From: Anaerolineaceae bacterium
GTDB lineage: Bacteria > Chloroflexota > Anaerolineae > Anaerolineales > Anaerolineaceae
Assembly (NCBI GenBank): GCA_011620555.1
Contig: WOYY01000060.1
Location: 1 to 39,984 of the forward strand
Reading direction: 5' to 3'
Length of the DNA: 39,984 nucleotides
Shown here: positions 14,674 to 25,810 of the stretch, piece by piece
Layout of the letters: every line of letters begins with the position of its first letter
How positions within the stretch are numbered: position 1 is the first letter of the stretch
Notes under the pieces: generated by a model
What the model was told of the DNA's origin: nothing
Database searches by the model: none
What the model saw: only the letters and a program-made list of their open reading frames with translations
Position numbers and translations under genes: made by a program

Positions 14674-15591
14674 TCAGGCCTGAAAGCCCTGCAAAATCTG
14701 CGGGTAACCCGCTTCCCAGCGCCCGTGGAACCGCTCCAGACCCTCATCCACACCGGGCAAGGCCTGCCCCAATGCCTGCTGCAGTTTCGAGGTGTCCAAA
14801 GTCAGGTTCAGTGAACGGGCCGCACCCCGGTCCAGACTGCCTGCCCGGACGGGGGCGATCAGGCCGGCATCCAGCCCGAACCTGCGGGCAATCCGCACGC
14901 CAAAGTCATATTTGCTCAGGTGCTCCGGCGCGGCAACGTGATAAACGCCGGAGAGTTCATGCGCAATCATTTTCAGCAAGAGTTCCGCCAGGTCTTCCAC
15001 GTAGAGCGGGCAGAACAGGGTATCGGTGAAGCCCTTCAAAGGCTCCCCCGCCCTGAGCTGATTGAAAAAGAATTCCGCCAGGCTGCGCCTGCCGGAAAGG
15101 CTCCAGCCGTAGAATACCGTGCGGGCGATGACGGCCTCCGGGTTGGCGGCCTGAACCGCCTGCTCCCCGGCCAGTTTGGTGCGGGCGTAAACGCTCAGGG
15201 GGTCCGTGGCGTCCTCTTCGCGGTAGCCGCCTGCCTCCCCATTGAAGACCGCATCGGTCGAGACCTGCACAAAGGGCAGGCCCCGCTGCTTGGCCGCGGC
15301 CGCCAGCCACCCGGGCACTTCGGCGTTCATCCGCCAGGCCAGGTCGGGCTGCTGTTCCGCCGCGTTGATGCTGGCGAGCGCCGCGCAATGGACAATTGCT
15401 TCCGGCCGGGCCGCGTCAATGGCCGCCAGCGCCGAGTCCCGGTCCAGCAGGTCCACCTGCCGCACCTCAAAGGGCGCCCCGCTCAGTGACCGGGAATGCG
15501 CCAGCCCCGTGACCTGAAAGCCCTGGCGGGCGGCCAGGAGGCTGAGGTTCAGGCCCAGCAAGCCTGTGGCGCCGGTCACCAAGAGGCGCAT
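14674..15591 (-). CDS. RmlD-like NAD(P)-dependent sugar-nucleotide reductase
   Basis: 305 residues of an extended SDR: LLVTGATGLLGLNL at the N-terminus, IVHCAALASINAAEQ, VSTDAVFNGEAGGYREED and YARTKLAGE, the catalytic YxxxK. This is the pattern of dTDP-4-dehydrorhamnose reductase (RmlD) and CapF/WbjC-like 4-ketoreductases. It overlaps the dehydratase gene by one base at 15591, so the two are translationally coupled and the dehydratase product (a 4-keto-6-deoxy sugar) is the likely substrate. No RmlA, B or C is visible, so rhamnose is less likely than an N-acetylated 6-deoxyhexose. Confidence 0.82.
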   Translation of the reverse strand: MRLLVTGATGLLGLNLSLLAARQGFQVTGLAHSRSLSGAPFEVRQVDLLDRDSALAAIDAARPEAIVHCAALASINAAEQQPDLAWRMNAEVPGWLAAAAKQRGLPFVQVSTDAVFNGEAGGYREEDATDPLSVYARTKLAGEQAVQAANPEAVIARTVFYGWSLSGRRSLAEFFFNQLRAGEPLKGFTDTLFCPLYVEDLAELLLKMIAHELSGVYHVAAPEHLSKYDFGVRIARRFGLDAGLIAPVRAGSLDRGAARSLNLTLDTSKLQQALGQALPGVDEGLERFHGRWEAGYPQILQGFQA

Positions 15592-16598
15592 CAGTCGGAA
15601 AGCCCTTTCTCGACATCAGCCTCGAAGGGAGCGACGAGTTCTTTGATGCCCTCCAGCGAGAGCCACTCGGTGTTGTTGTCGCTGGCGTAGTGGTATTCAG
15701 CGGGCAGCGGCTGGCCGAGGTCCTGCCAATGGTGGCCGAACCAGAGCGCCGCGGCCGGCTGGACCACATACATATCATCCAGTTCCACCGTGGTGCGGGC
15801 TTCGTCTTCCGAGATCAGGGCTTCATGCAGTTTCTCGCCGGGGCGAATGCCGATCACTCTGATCTCAGCATTGGGGGCGATCGCCTGCGCCAGGTCCACC
15901 ATCTTCATGCTGGGGATCTTCGGCACAAAGACCTCGCCGCCGTCCATCTGCCCGATGCATCGGATCACGAAGCGCACGCCCTGATCCAAAGAGATCCAGA
16001 AGCGGGTCATGCGGTCGTCGGTCAGGGTCACCTGGCCGCTCTCGCGCTGTTTGATAAAGAGCGGAACCACGCTGCCGCGCGAGCCAACCACGTTGCCATA
16101 GCGCACACAGCTAAAGCGGGTGTTGGTGCCGCCGGCATAAGCGTTGCTCTGCACCATCAGCTTCTCGGCGGCCAGCTTGGTAGCGCCATAGAGGTTCACG
16201 GGGTTGACAGCCTTATCCGTGCTCAGGGCCAAGACCTTCTCCACGCCCGTATCCAGCGCGGCATCCACCACGTTGCTGCTGCCGAGGATATTGGTCTTGA
16301 TCGCTTCCATCGGGTTATATTCGCAGGCCGGCACCTGTTTGAGCGCTGCGGCATGCACCACAATATCCACTCCGTGGAAAGCGCGTGTCAGCCGGGGCAG
16401 GTCGCGGATGTCGCCGATGAAGTAGCGCAGATTGGGGTGGTCAAAGCCGGCCATCCGCATCTCGTGCTGTTTCAATTCGTCGCGGCTGTAGACGATCAGG
16501 CGGGCCGGGTGATATTCCTTCAACATCACTTCCACAAATTTCTTGCCGAAAGACCCCGTCCCCCCGGTCACCAGCACATTTTTGTTCGTCCAATCCAT
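15591..16598 (-). CDS. pseB: PseB-type UDP-N-acetylglucosamine 4,6-dehydratase (inverting)
   Basis: 335 residues. Motifs: VLVTGGTGSFGKKF, YSRDELKQHEMR, GDIRDLPRL, HAAALKQVPACEYNP, TNILGSSNVVDAA, LSTDKAVNPVNLYGATKL (with the YxxxK-type pair) and GIRPGEKLHE. These define the PseB/FlaA1/CapE group, which turns UDP-GlcNAc into a 4-keto-6-deoxy product with C5 inversion. The frame opens at 16622, but AGGAGA lies six bases before the ATG at 16598 and immediately before another ATG, so 16598 is the better start. In pseudaminic acid loci PseC (aminotransferase) follows; here an RmlD-like reductase follows instead, as in the FucNAc (CapE-CapF) type of pathway. Confidence 0.87.
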   Translation of the reverse strand: MDWTNKNVLVTGGTGSFGKKFVEVMLKEYHPARLIVYSRDELKQHEMRMAGFDHPNLRYFIGDIRDLPRLTRAFHGVDIVVHAAALKQVPACEYNPMEAIKTNILGSSNVVDAALDTGVEKVLALSTDKAVNPVNLYGATKLAAEKLMVQSNAYAGGTNTRFSCVRYGNVVGSRGSVVPLFIKQRESGQVTLTDDRMTRFWISLDQGVRFVIRCIGQMDGGEVFVPKIPSMKMVDLAQAIAPNAEIRVIGIRPGEKLHEALISEDEARTTVELDDMYVVQPAAALWFGHHWQDLGQPLPAEYHYASDNNTEWLSLEGIKELVAPFEADVEKGLSD

Positions 16599-16624
16599 TT
16601 TCATTCTCCTGGGATTTTTCAAAA

Positions 16625-17536
16625 TTATAACGTAGCGGCTGGCTCTTCGGCTGCCGGTTTGGCAACGACCACCAATGGGTATTGACCGATCCGGCCCAGC
16701 CAGCGGGGGAAGACCTCTTCCAGCGCGTAGATCACCTTCAGCCAGAACCGGCCGCCCCAGCCGGGGTAAATCACGGAACGCAGGAAGGCCACGCTCACGC
16801 TGCGCCAGACCAAAATTTCAAAAGGAACCTTGCCGGTCAGGTTTTCGGTCAGCCATTCGGCGGTCAGCTTCTGAACGAACGTGCCCTTAGGCTCATTCTT
16901 TTTCTCTTCGGTTTCAGCCGGCAGTTCTTCAACGGATTCTGCGACCTTCGGTTCAGGATGCTGCTTTTGCACCTGGCGCAGCCGCCAGTTATGAAAGCGA
17001 GCCACAGATTTCATAAACGGGGTGAGCCACTCCATCAAGGGGGCTTCGGTCCACCCGTTGACAATCGCCATCTTCCGGCCGGGCCGCAGCACCCGGTAAA
17101 GGCCCTCATAGGCCGGAAGTTGATCCTCCATCGGGACGTGATGAATCGTGTGCAGGGAGACAATCCCATCAAAGGCCTCGGCCTTGAAAGGCAGATGGAC
17201 AATATCGGCCACCACATAGCGGCCCTTCTCACCCAAACGCTTGCGAGCCTCCCGCAGGGCGACAATCGAAATATCCATGCAGACCCGGGCCTGATAGCCC
17301 TCGGAATAGGTCAGATATTCAGGGTACTGCACGGGGCCGGAACCGGCATCCAGCAGAAATTCGCCGGTGGGGGCCAGATGGCGGTTGATCCGCAGGTGGC
17401 ATTTGTGGATGTAATCACGCGAGACCGGCCGCAGATCTTCATACCTCGCGTTCTGGTAGATTTCATCCCCAACCCTCTGCCAGCCCACGCGGTTATAAAA
17501 CTCACGCACGTCTTTCTTAATGCTCTGATCACTCAT
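16625..17536 (-). CDS. Class I SAM-dependent methyltransferase (type 11)
   Basis: 303 residues. FLLDAGSGPVQYPEYL is motif I, CMDISIVALREA covers strand 2, YVVADIVHLPFKAEAFDGIVS is motif IV, and LRPGRKMAIVNG lies further on. A charged, Pro/Glu-rich linker (EPKVAESVEELPAETEEK) near residues 195-215 separates the catalytic core from a hydrophobic/aromatic C-terminal part (FLRSVIYPGWGGRFWLKV). The tail may associate with membrane or partner proteins. It lies between the radical SAM gene and pseB with short gaps. Probably modifies a glycan sugar or lipid carrier; the substrate is unknown. Confidence 0.8.
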   Translation of the reverse strand: MSDQSIKKDVREFYNRVGWQRVGDEIYQNARYEDLRPVSRDYIHKCHLRINRHLAPTGEFLLDAGSGPVQYPEYLTYSEGYQARVCMDISIVALREARKRLGEKGRYVVADIVHLPFKAEAFDGIVSLHTIHHVPMEDQLPAYEGLYRVLRPGRKMAIVNGWTEAPLMEWLTPFMKSVARFHNWRLRQVQKQHPEPKVAESVEELPAETEEKKNEPKGTFVQKLTAEWLTENLTGKVPFEILVWRSVSVAFLRSVIYPGWGGRFWLKVIYALEEVFPRWLGRIGQYPLVVVAKPAAEEPAATL

Positions 17537-17555
17537 AAATTCGTACTTCCAAACT

Positions 17556-18494
17556 TCATTTCAAATTTGCAGGTGCGACCGGCGATGGAATCGCTTTGAT
17601 CGCTTGCCGGGCGAGACAACCGCCCTGGCACCAACCGGACTGGTGATCCCTGCAGGAATCACAAGCCGGGGCCAAATACCTGTCACGCCTCCTGAACCCA
17701 TCCCGGGCCTGTTCAAGGGACCCAAACTGCCGCAGGTCCACCCCGGGGCCGGCTGAAAAAGCGTAACAGCGCCAGACCAAGAGGCCCGGCCCCACATCCA
17801 ATGATGGCGCGCAGAAAAACCGCAGGGCCGCGCCCGCCCGCACCAGCTGCTCGATCTGCCCGTCCGTGAAGTGGCAGCGCCTAAAACCGCAGTCAAAGTT
17901 CAGGCGGATCCCATCGGCCGCCAGGCGGGTGGCCCAGTCCGCTACCGCCCGATGGGCAGCCGCCAGATCCGCATCGGCCAGATAAACATTCCTGCCGCCA
18001 ATCACCGGTTGGGCCAGGCCCAGCCGGATCACCGGCTTCAGGCCGTGCGCCAGAATCAGCTTCCGGTGGGTCGAGAGGTCAAAATCGGGCCGGGTCACCG
18101 TATAGCCCAGGCTCAGCCGCTGGCCCAGGGCGGATAAATTGTTAAGAATTTCGGCCTTCTGATCGGCCGAATACGCCGGCCAGTCGTTCAGGTTCAGCAA
18201 AACCCGGTCCGGCAGGTTCGGCGCGGCTTGGCGCAGGGCCGGGCGGGTGCCGTTGGTGAAGACCGTCGCGATGAAATCGCGGGATTTCACGATCCGCATC
18301 ACTTCCGCATAGCGGGAATGCAGGGTCGGCTCCCCACCCATCAGCCGGACTTCATCAACGTCCGGGTCCAGCTGCGAAAGGAGCCACTCCAGGTCCCGCA
18401 GCGTCATCTCCCGCTGGCCCGCCCTGCCCCGCAGGGACTGCGCGAAGCAATAGTCGCAATCCAGATTGCAGGCTGTGGTCAGCAGGATATTCAT
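17556..18494 (-). CDS. Radical SAM protein with C-terminal cysteine-rich (SPASM-like) region
   Basis: 312 residues. CNLDCDYC near residues 9-16 (CX3CX2C) binds the radical SAM cluster, and VRLMGGEPTLHS is the SAM-contacting GGE strand. The C-terminus has DCGFRRCHF, FFCAPS, WRCYAFS and a terminal ACDSCRDHQSGWCQGGCLA cluster, consistent with one or two auxiliary Fe-S clusters. The N-terminus begins almost directly at the first strand. Genes on both sides (capsule-type glycosyltransferase, methyltransferase) are glycan genes. It could modify a sugar or a peptide; no precursor-peptide gene is visible next to it. It is not closely similar to the radical SAM protein at 2370-3446. Confidence 0.82.
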   Translation of the reverse strand: MNILLTTACNLDCDYCFAQSLRGRAGQREMTLRDLEWLLSQLDPDVDEVRLMGGEPTLHSRYAEVMRIVKSRDFIATVFTNGTRPALRQAAPNLPDRVLLNLNDWPAYSADQKAEILNNLSALGQRLSLGYTVTRPDFDLSTHRKLILAHGLKPVIRLGLAQPVIGGRNVYLADADLAAAHRAVADWATRLAADGIRLNFDCGFRRCHFTDGQIEQLVRAGAALRFFCAPSLDVGPGLLVWRCYAFSAGPGVDLRQFGSLEQARDGFRRRDRYLAPACDSCRDHQSGWCQGGCLARQAIKAIPSPVAPANLK

Positions 18495-18505
18495 CGCGGC
18501 TTACC

Positions 18506-20092
18506 TCACCAGCTGAGCGGTTTTCCGGTCAGGAACTCGAAGGTCTCGCCGTAACGCCGGGTTCCTTCCACCCCCAGCACGAAGGCTAACGGCCGCTCCT
18601 GAAGATCCGCATGGAGATCCAGCAGATGCCAGGGGAAGGGCTTGGGGAAAGCGAAGAAGAACAAGTAAGCATAGCGCCAGGCCAGCTCAACCTGCTCCTG
18701 CGTCAGGCGGGCGGAATCGAGGTCCGCCAGCAGGGCATTCAAAGTCTCAAAATAGGCATCCCACGAGGCCGGGTCCTGCGTAAAGCCCCGGTTGCGGTAG
18801 TGGGTCTGCCCCGCGACCACCACAGGAATCCCCTGCAGGGCCATTTCCAGCCCAACTGTGGTGGTATAAACCAGCCCCAGGTCGGTGATATCGGTGATGT
18901 CGTAAGTGTTGATCTTCTCTTCCGGCCCCACCAGGTGGATCTGTGGTGGGATCGCCTCGCCCAGGGCTGCCCTGACCACGTCCATCATCGAGGTGCCGTG
19001 CGTCAGCTGCTCGCCGGGGTGCACCCGGATCACCAGCTGCACGTCCTCCCGCCCGGCGAAGAACTTCACCGTCCGCTCGATCCATTCCGCCATCGTCCTG
19101 CTGAAGACCTGGCGGCCCAGGGTCAGGCTGTCACCCAGCACATTGGTCGCCAGCAGCACGACCGGCCGGTCATCCAGGCCCAATTTCCTGCGGACGGCGG
19201 CGCCGCCTTCCGTGGGCAGATCCTGCCATTGGCGGGCGAAGTTCTGCCAGGTTTTGGCGTCCTGCCGGGCGGAGAAAAGCTCCTGCAGCTTCTGCAGGTC
19301 CTCCTTTTTGAGCGGCTCATGGCCCAGCGCTGCCCAGAGCGCATCGGTTTCGTGCCGCATGATCTCGGCGTCCTGCGCAATCCAGATCCGCTCACGCTGG
19401 TCGCCGAATTCAAAGGTCACCACGGGGATTCCGAGATGCTTCGCCACCTGATAGACCATGCCCATTTCCAGGATCGTCCCATTGGGCACGATCACCACAT
19501 CGGGTTTATGCGCTAAAAGCCAGGCCCGCGCGTTCTGGGCCGCCTCCAGGTTACGCTCATAGCGCAGCTGGTAGATCGGCTCCTCGCGGGTGATATCCTC
19601 CACCTGGAGCGTGTACTGGGCATCAAAGACGCTGACATCCTCGACAGCCCGGCGCAGGTCTTCGGGCAATTCACGGGAAAGGGGATGAACATCCAGCAGC
19701 GACTGCACATGCATCACCGGATGAACGGCGCTCAGGATATCGCGGGTGTACAAATTTTGCTTGCGCAGGTCAAATTTCTGGATCGGCTTGTCCCAGTTGG
19801 CATAGGGCAGAAAGGACAGCGTCACATCGTGCCCCTGGCCGGCCAGCGCCAGGCCCAGATAGGTTGAAAAATCGATCCAGTAGTGCAGGGAGGCGAAGAT
19901 GAAAACTTTTTTACCGGGTTTGGCCGAAGGCGCAAAGAGCGCCGTCTGCCGCACAGCCTCGGGCAACCCGGCTTCGAGGTTATCCAAATTGTAATGGGCC
20001 GCCCAGGGTTTATGCCGCTGGACCAGCTGCCAGTAAAGTTCAACCGTGTAGGGCAAACGCCCCAGAATGTTCTTAAGCGCTTTTTTATTCAT
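18506..20092 (-). CDS. Capsule-type polysaccharide biosynthesis protein (KpsC/KpsS-like GT-B)
   Basis: 528 residues. The N-terminal half starts with a basic helix (KKALKNILGRLPYTVELYWQ), then KVFIFASLHYWIDFSTYLGL. The centre has DVVIVPNGTILEMGMVYQVA and GIPVVTFEFGDQRERIW. The C-terminal half carries VVLLATNVLGDS, LVIRVHPGEQL, DITDLGLVYTTTVGLEMA and GIPVVVAG, the last two parallel to the partial gene at 1-1429. Members of the capsule-synthesis group transfer sugars such as Kdo from CMP-Kdo, so a CMP-nonulosonate transferase is a reasonable hypothesis here. The ATG follows the wzt stop by one base. Confidence 0.72.
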   Translation of the reverse strand: MNKKALKNILGRLPYTVELYWQLVQRHKPWAAHYNLDNLEAGLPEAVRQTALFAPSAKPGKKVFIFASLHYWIDFSTYLGLALAGQGHDVTLSFLPYANWDKPIQKFDLRKQNLYTRDILSAVHPVMHVQSLLDVHPLSRELPEDLRRAVEDVSVFDAQYTLQVEDITREEPIYQLRYERNLEAAQNARAWLLAHKPDVVIVPNGTILEMGMVYQVAKHLGIPVVTFEFGDQRERIWIAQDAEIMRHETDALWAALGHEPLKKEDLQKLQELFSARQDAKTWQNFARQWQDLPTEGGAAVRRKLGLDDRPVVLLATNVLGDSLTLGRQVFSRTMAEWIERTVKFFAGREDVQLVIRVHPGEQLTHGTSMMDVVRAALGEAIPPQIHLVGPEEKINTYDITDITDLGLVYTTTVGLEMALQGIPVVVAGQTHYRNRGFTQDPASWDAYFETLNALLADLDSARLTQEQVELAWRYAYLFFFAFPKPFPWHLLDLHADLQERPLAFVLGVEGTRRYGETFEFLTGKPLSW

Positions 20093-20093
20093 T

Positions 20094-21377
<1,284 letters not shown>

Positions 21378-21383
21378 AAGTTC

Positions 21384-22247
21384 CTACACAATATCAGCGA
21401 AGGTCTTTTCCATTCGCCGGAAATAATACAAACCGCTCACCAACAGGATCAGAACCATTGCAATTGAGATCACAAGGGTCAGGTCCGGCGGCGCGCCGCC
21501 CAGCAAGGCCCAGCGGAAACCCTGGATCACACCGACCATCGGGTTCAGGCCGTAAAGCCAGCGCCAGATCCCGGCCGGGATGGTGTCAATCGGGTAAACG
21601 ATGGGGGAAGCATACATCCAAACCTGCACCAGGAAGGGGACGAGTTGCTGGACGTCCCGATATTGGACATTGAGCGCCGAGAGCCAAAGCCCAACGGCCA
21701 GGGCCGTCATCAGGGCCAGCAGCACCAGCGGGGGCAGCCAGAGCACATTCCAGGTCGGCCAATACTGGTAATAGATCATCACCCCGATCAGGACTACAAA
21801 GGAAATCGCGAAATCCACCAAAGCGGCAAAGATCGAAGCCAGGGGAATCGCCAGGCGGGGGAAGTAGATCTTGGTCAGCAGGTTGGCATTGCCCACCAGG
21901 CTGACGCTTGAACGCTGCAAAGCCGAAGCAAACAGCTGCCAGGGCAGCAGCGCGGTCAGCGAAAACAGGGGATAGGGAATGCCCTGCGAGGGGGTATGCA
22001 GCAGGTTGCCAAAAATGATGGTGAAGATCACCATGGTCATCAGGGGCTGCAGGAGCGCCCAGGCCACCCCCAACACCGCCTGCTTGTAGCGGACTTTAAT
22101 ATCGCGCCAGGTCAGGAAGTAGATCAATTCCCGATAGTGCCAAAGTTCCTTGAAGTCGATCGAGAGCCAGCCCTTCGCCGGTTTGAGATAGACGACCAGT
22201 TCTTCAGCAGCCTCGGTTTTTGCATTGTTTTGTTTCAATTCAGCCAC
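21384..22247 (-). CDS. wzm: Polysaccharide ABC-2 exporter permease
   Basis: 287 residues, about six membrane helices. The cytoplasmic N-terminus (ELWHYRELIYFLTWRDIKVRYKQ) followed by GVAWALLQPLMTMVIF is the signature of Wzm/TagG-type permeases. Helices include PWQLFASALQ, ASIFAALVDFAISFVVLIGV, PLVLLALMTALAVGLWL and ISIAMVLILLVSGLYYF, and the protein ends RRMEKTFADIV. It moves an undecaprenyl-linked glycan across the membrane with the ATPase that follows six bases downstream. The start codon is GTG at 22247, immediately after the TAA of the upstream gene. Confidence 0.92.
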   Translation of the reverse strand: MAELKQNNAKTEAAEELVVYLKPAKGWLSIDFKELWHYRELIYFLTWRDIKVRYKQAVLGVAWALLQPLMTMVIFTIIFGNLLHTPSQGIPYPLFSLTALLPWQLFASALQRSSVSLVGNANLLTKIYFPRLAIPLASIFAALVDFAISFVVLIGVMIYYQYWPTWNVLWLPPLVLLALMTALAVGLWLSALNVQYRDVQQLVPFLVQVWMYASPIVYPIDTIPAGIWRWLYGLNPMVGVIQGFRWALLGGAPPDLTLVISIAMVLILLVSGLYYFRRMEKTFADIV

Positions 22248-23698
<1,451 letters not shown>

Positions 23699-23701
23699 AA
23701 T

Positions 23702-23714
23702 TTCAATGATTGAA
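23702..23714. promoter_or_regulatory. Palindromic operator candidate TTCAAT-N-ATTGAA
   Basis: A perfect 6+1+6 inverted repeat lies between the -10 hexamer and the start codon of the regulator, covering the predicted transcription start. Its location and symmetry fit a binding site for the adjacent winged-helix protein (autorepression), which is an inference. Confidence 0.5.
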
Positions 23715-23741
23715 TTATAGCTTTGAGCATCACAATGTCAA
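23714..23741 (-). promoter_or_regulatory. Consensus sigma-70 promoter of the glycan operon
   Basis: On the minus strand TTGACA (23741-23736), a 16-base spacer and TATAAT (23719-23714) match the housekeeping consensus at all twelve positions. The start site would be near 23707, leaving a leader of only about 9 bases before the regulator ATG at 23698. Confidence 0.8.
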
Positions 23742-23793
23742 GGCCGAGTCAATCATCCACCCTACCCCCTGCGCGGGCAACGCCCCTGATCGG

Positions 23794-25770
23794 TCAATCA
23801 TTGGGGACCAGAACGATAAACCCTTCCGCGGAAAAGTCCAGGGCGATATGATAATGCTCCAATATCGGCAGAGAAACCGCTTCGGTCCAGGCATTGTTCT
23901 CTTCTGCGAAGAGATGCGATTCGGGCGTCTGGAAAGACGCAGAGATTGGCTCCATCACGATGATCTTAAAGCGGTGATCGGCCAAATCCTGATGAAATTT
24001 ATCAAGGTAAGCCGTGTTATGCGACATCGCCATTTCCATCAGGAAAACCTTGTCATATTCAGGAACGAGGTCCACAAGATTGATCAGTTTTTGAGAAAGC
24101 AAATGACGATTTTGAATAAACAAGATCTCACCCCCTTGCGGGCCGGCCTGGTCGAGATAGGCCTGCAGCTCTGTGACTTTTTCCACCGCGTCCAGCGAAT
24201 CCGAGGGAGTCACTGGCTGCATCCCCGCCAGGAGGATAAAAAATGGAACCAGCGCTGTGAAAGTCAGGAGGGAGAACCCAAATTGGGGATGCAAAGAAGC
24301 CGCAGGTTCATCCATCTGATAGCGGTCAAAAACAATGTAGACCGTGATCATTGCGAGGGAAACGAGATACAAGTCCAGATTATGCAAATTATTCCCGCCG
24401 CCGATCTTCATGCTGACGATCAAGCCGGCCAACATCAGGACAAACAAAATGCTCACCAAAGCCAGATGGCGAACGGCCCACCATTTCTTCAGGTTTTTCC
24501 CCAGGGATAAGAGGATAACAAGCCATAAGGGCAGGCTGGCGATCAGCATTTGGGCGATGACGCCCAGGCCGTAGACCTCGCTGGGGAACAGGCGATAGGA
24601 ATACAGGGGCGAATTAAAACTTGTGGCGAAGGCCTCAGGGGGATTGCCGCTGAGCAGCGCATAAACCGCCTGGGACCCAAAGGCCACCGCCAGCCCGCCG
24701 AAAACGAAAAGCAATGGCCAGGACCAATAAGCCCAGAACCGCTTCTCCCCTTTGGGCACCTCCAGGATATACAAGATCGCGGCCAGGACGCCCGCCGCCG
24801 GGAACCAATTCACCCGGCTGATCCCCGCCCAGATGGAACCCAAAACGACAAAAAGGGCGGATCGCCAAAGACGGTCCTTATCAAAGCCCGCCAGAATAAT
24901 CAGCGGGATGACCATCAGATGAAAATAGACCGGGCAGAGGAAAGTGTACACAACAAACCAGAGGGTGAGGCCAAGCGAAACGCGCTTATCCTGCAATTTG
25001 AGCCGCTTCGCCAAAAAGAAGCCGGCGGAAGAGGGCATGCCGATCCACAAAAAGGTCCGCCAGAGGCGGTGCGCCCAAATCGGCAGGGAAGGGAGCAAAT
25101 AGGGGAACGATTGCAACAGGGCCCGGCTCGGGTCAAGGACGGGGAGGGGCACCTTCTTGCCATAGATCAGGCGGGCAAAGAACAGGGAGGCATCATAAAA
25201 CCTGCTGGATTCGGACCAGTCATAAGCAAGCGGGTTGGAGTTGATCTCGGGAATGAATTTCAGCAGGATAAACCCAAAACCCATCAGCGAGAAACTGAGC
25301 AGCAAGGCCTGGATCGGTTGAAAACGCCTGCTCTGGCTCAGAAAAACCGCCCCAAAAATCCCCAGGGTCCCAAACAGCCAGAATTCAGAAAACCGCCATA
25401 AAAAGGGCACTTGGATGCCCATCAGCCGGGTGAAACCCAAAGCAAAATAAGCCAGGGCCACAAAAACCAGGCCGGGGAGCCAGATTTTAGCTAGCCAGGC
25501 CACATTTCGCTTGACAAACGAAACCACCCGGTCCCGATAGGGCGTCCGCAGCAAAACCAGGCCCATCAGCGCTAAAACCCCAGTGATCAAAACAGGTAAA
25601 AGGGGCAGGAGCATACTGCCCGAATAACCAAAAACGGACCCAAGGCCGTGAGCACGGTTGAGTCCTATACCCATTGATGCGCTGGCGATCAAAAGGACGG
25701 CGCAAAAATAACTGATTAAAATGGATGCGCTTGGTGTTTCACCCCGATCTGAATTTTTCTTCTCTTCCAT
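23794..25770 (-). CDS. Polytopic membrane protein, glycosyltransferase-like (unassigned)
   Basis: 658 residues with a short charged N-terminus and about a dozen hydrophobic helices up to residue ~510 (e.g. ILISYFCAVLLIASASMGIG, LLPLLPVLITGVLALMGLVLL, LWLVILLSLG, ALVSILFVLMLAGLIVS), followed by a soluble C-terminal domain of ~150 residues (TELQAYLDQAGPQGGEILFI, YDKVFLMEMAMSH, FKIIVMEPISAS). A KIGGGNNLHNLDLY motif lies in a late loop. The shape resembles PMT/ArnT-like (GT39/GT-C) enzymes with a periplasmic-type tail, but I do not see a clear catalytic acidic pair in the first loop. Probably related to envelope glycosylation because of its neighbours; function unknown. Confidence 0.65.
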   Translation of the reverse strand: MEEKKNSDRGETPSASILISYFCAVLLIASASMGIGLNRAHGLGSVFGYSGSMLLPLLPVLITGVLALMGLVLLRTPYRDRVVSFVKRNVAWLAKIWLPGLVFVALAYFALGFTRLMGIQVPFLWRFSEFWLFGTLGIFGAVFLSQSRRFQPIQALLLSFSLMGFGFILLKFIPEINSNPLAYDWSESSRFYDASLFFARLIYGKKVPLPVLDPSRALLQSFPYLLPSLPIWAHRLWRTFLWIGMPSSAGFFLAKRLKLQDKRVSLGLTLWFVVYTFLCPVYFHLMVIPLIILAGFDKDRLWRSALFVVLGSIWAGISRVNWFPAAGVLAAILYILEVPKGEKRFWAYWSWPLLFVFGGLAVAFGSQAVYALLSGNPPEAFATSFNSPLYSYRLFPSEVYGLGVIAQMLIASLPLWLVILLSLGKNLKKWWAVRHLALVSILFVLMLAGLIVSMKIGGGNNLHNLDLYLVSLAMITVYIVFDRYQMDEPAASLHPQFGFSLLTFTALVPFFILLAGMQPVTPSDSLDAVEKVTELQAYLDQAGPQGGEILFIQNRHLLSQKLINLVDLVPEYDKVFLMEMAMSHNTAYLDKFHQDLADHRFKIIVMEPISASFQTPESHLFAEENNAWTEAVSLPILEHYHIALDFSAEGFIVLVPND

Positions 25771-25810
25771 TAACGATCAATGCCTCGCTTATTTTAATAA
25801 GAATCCAATT

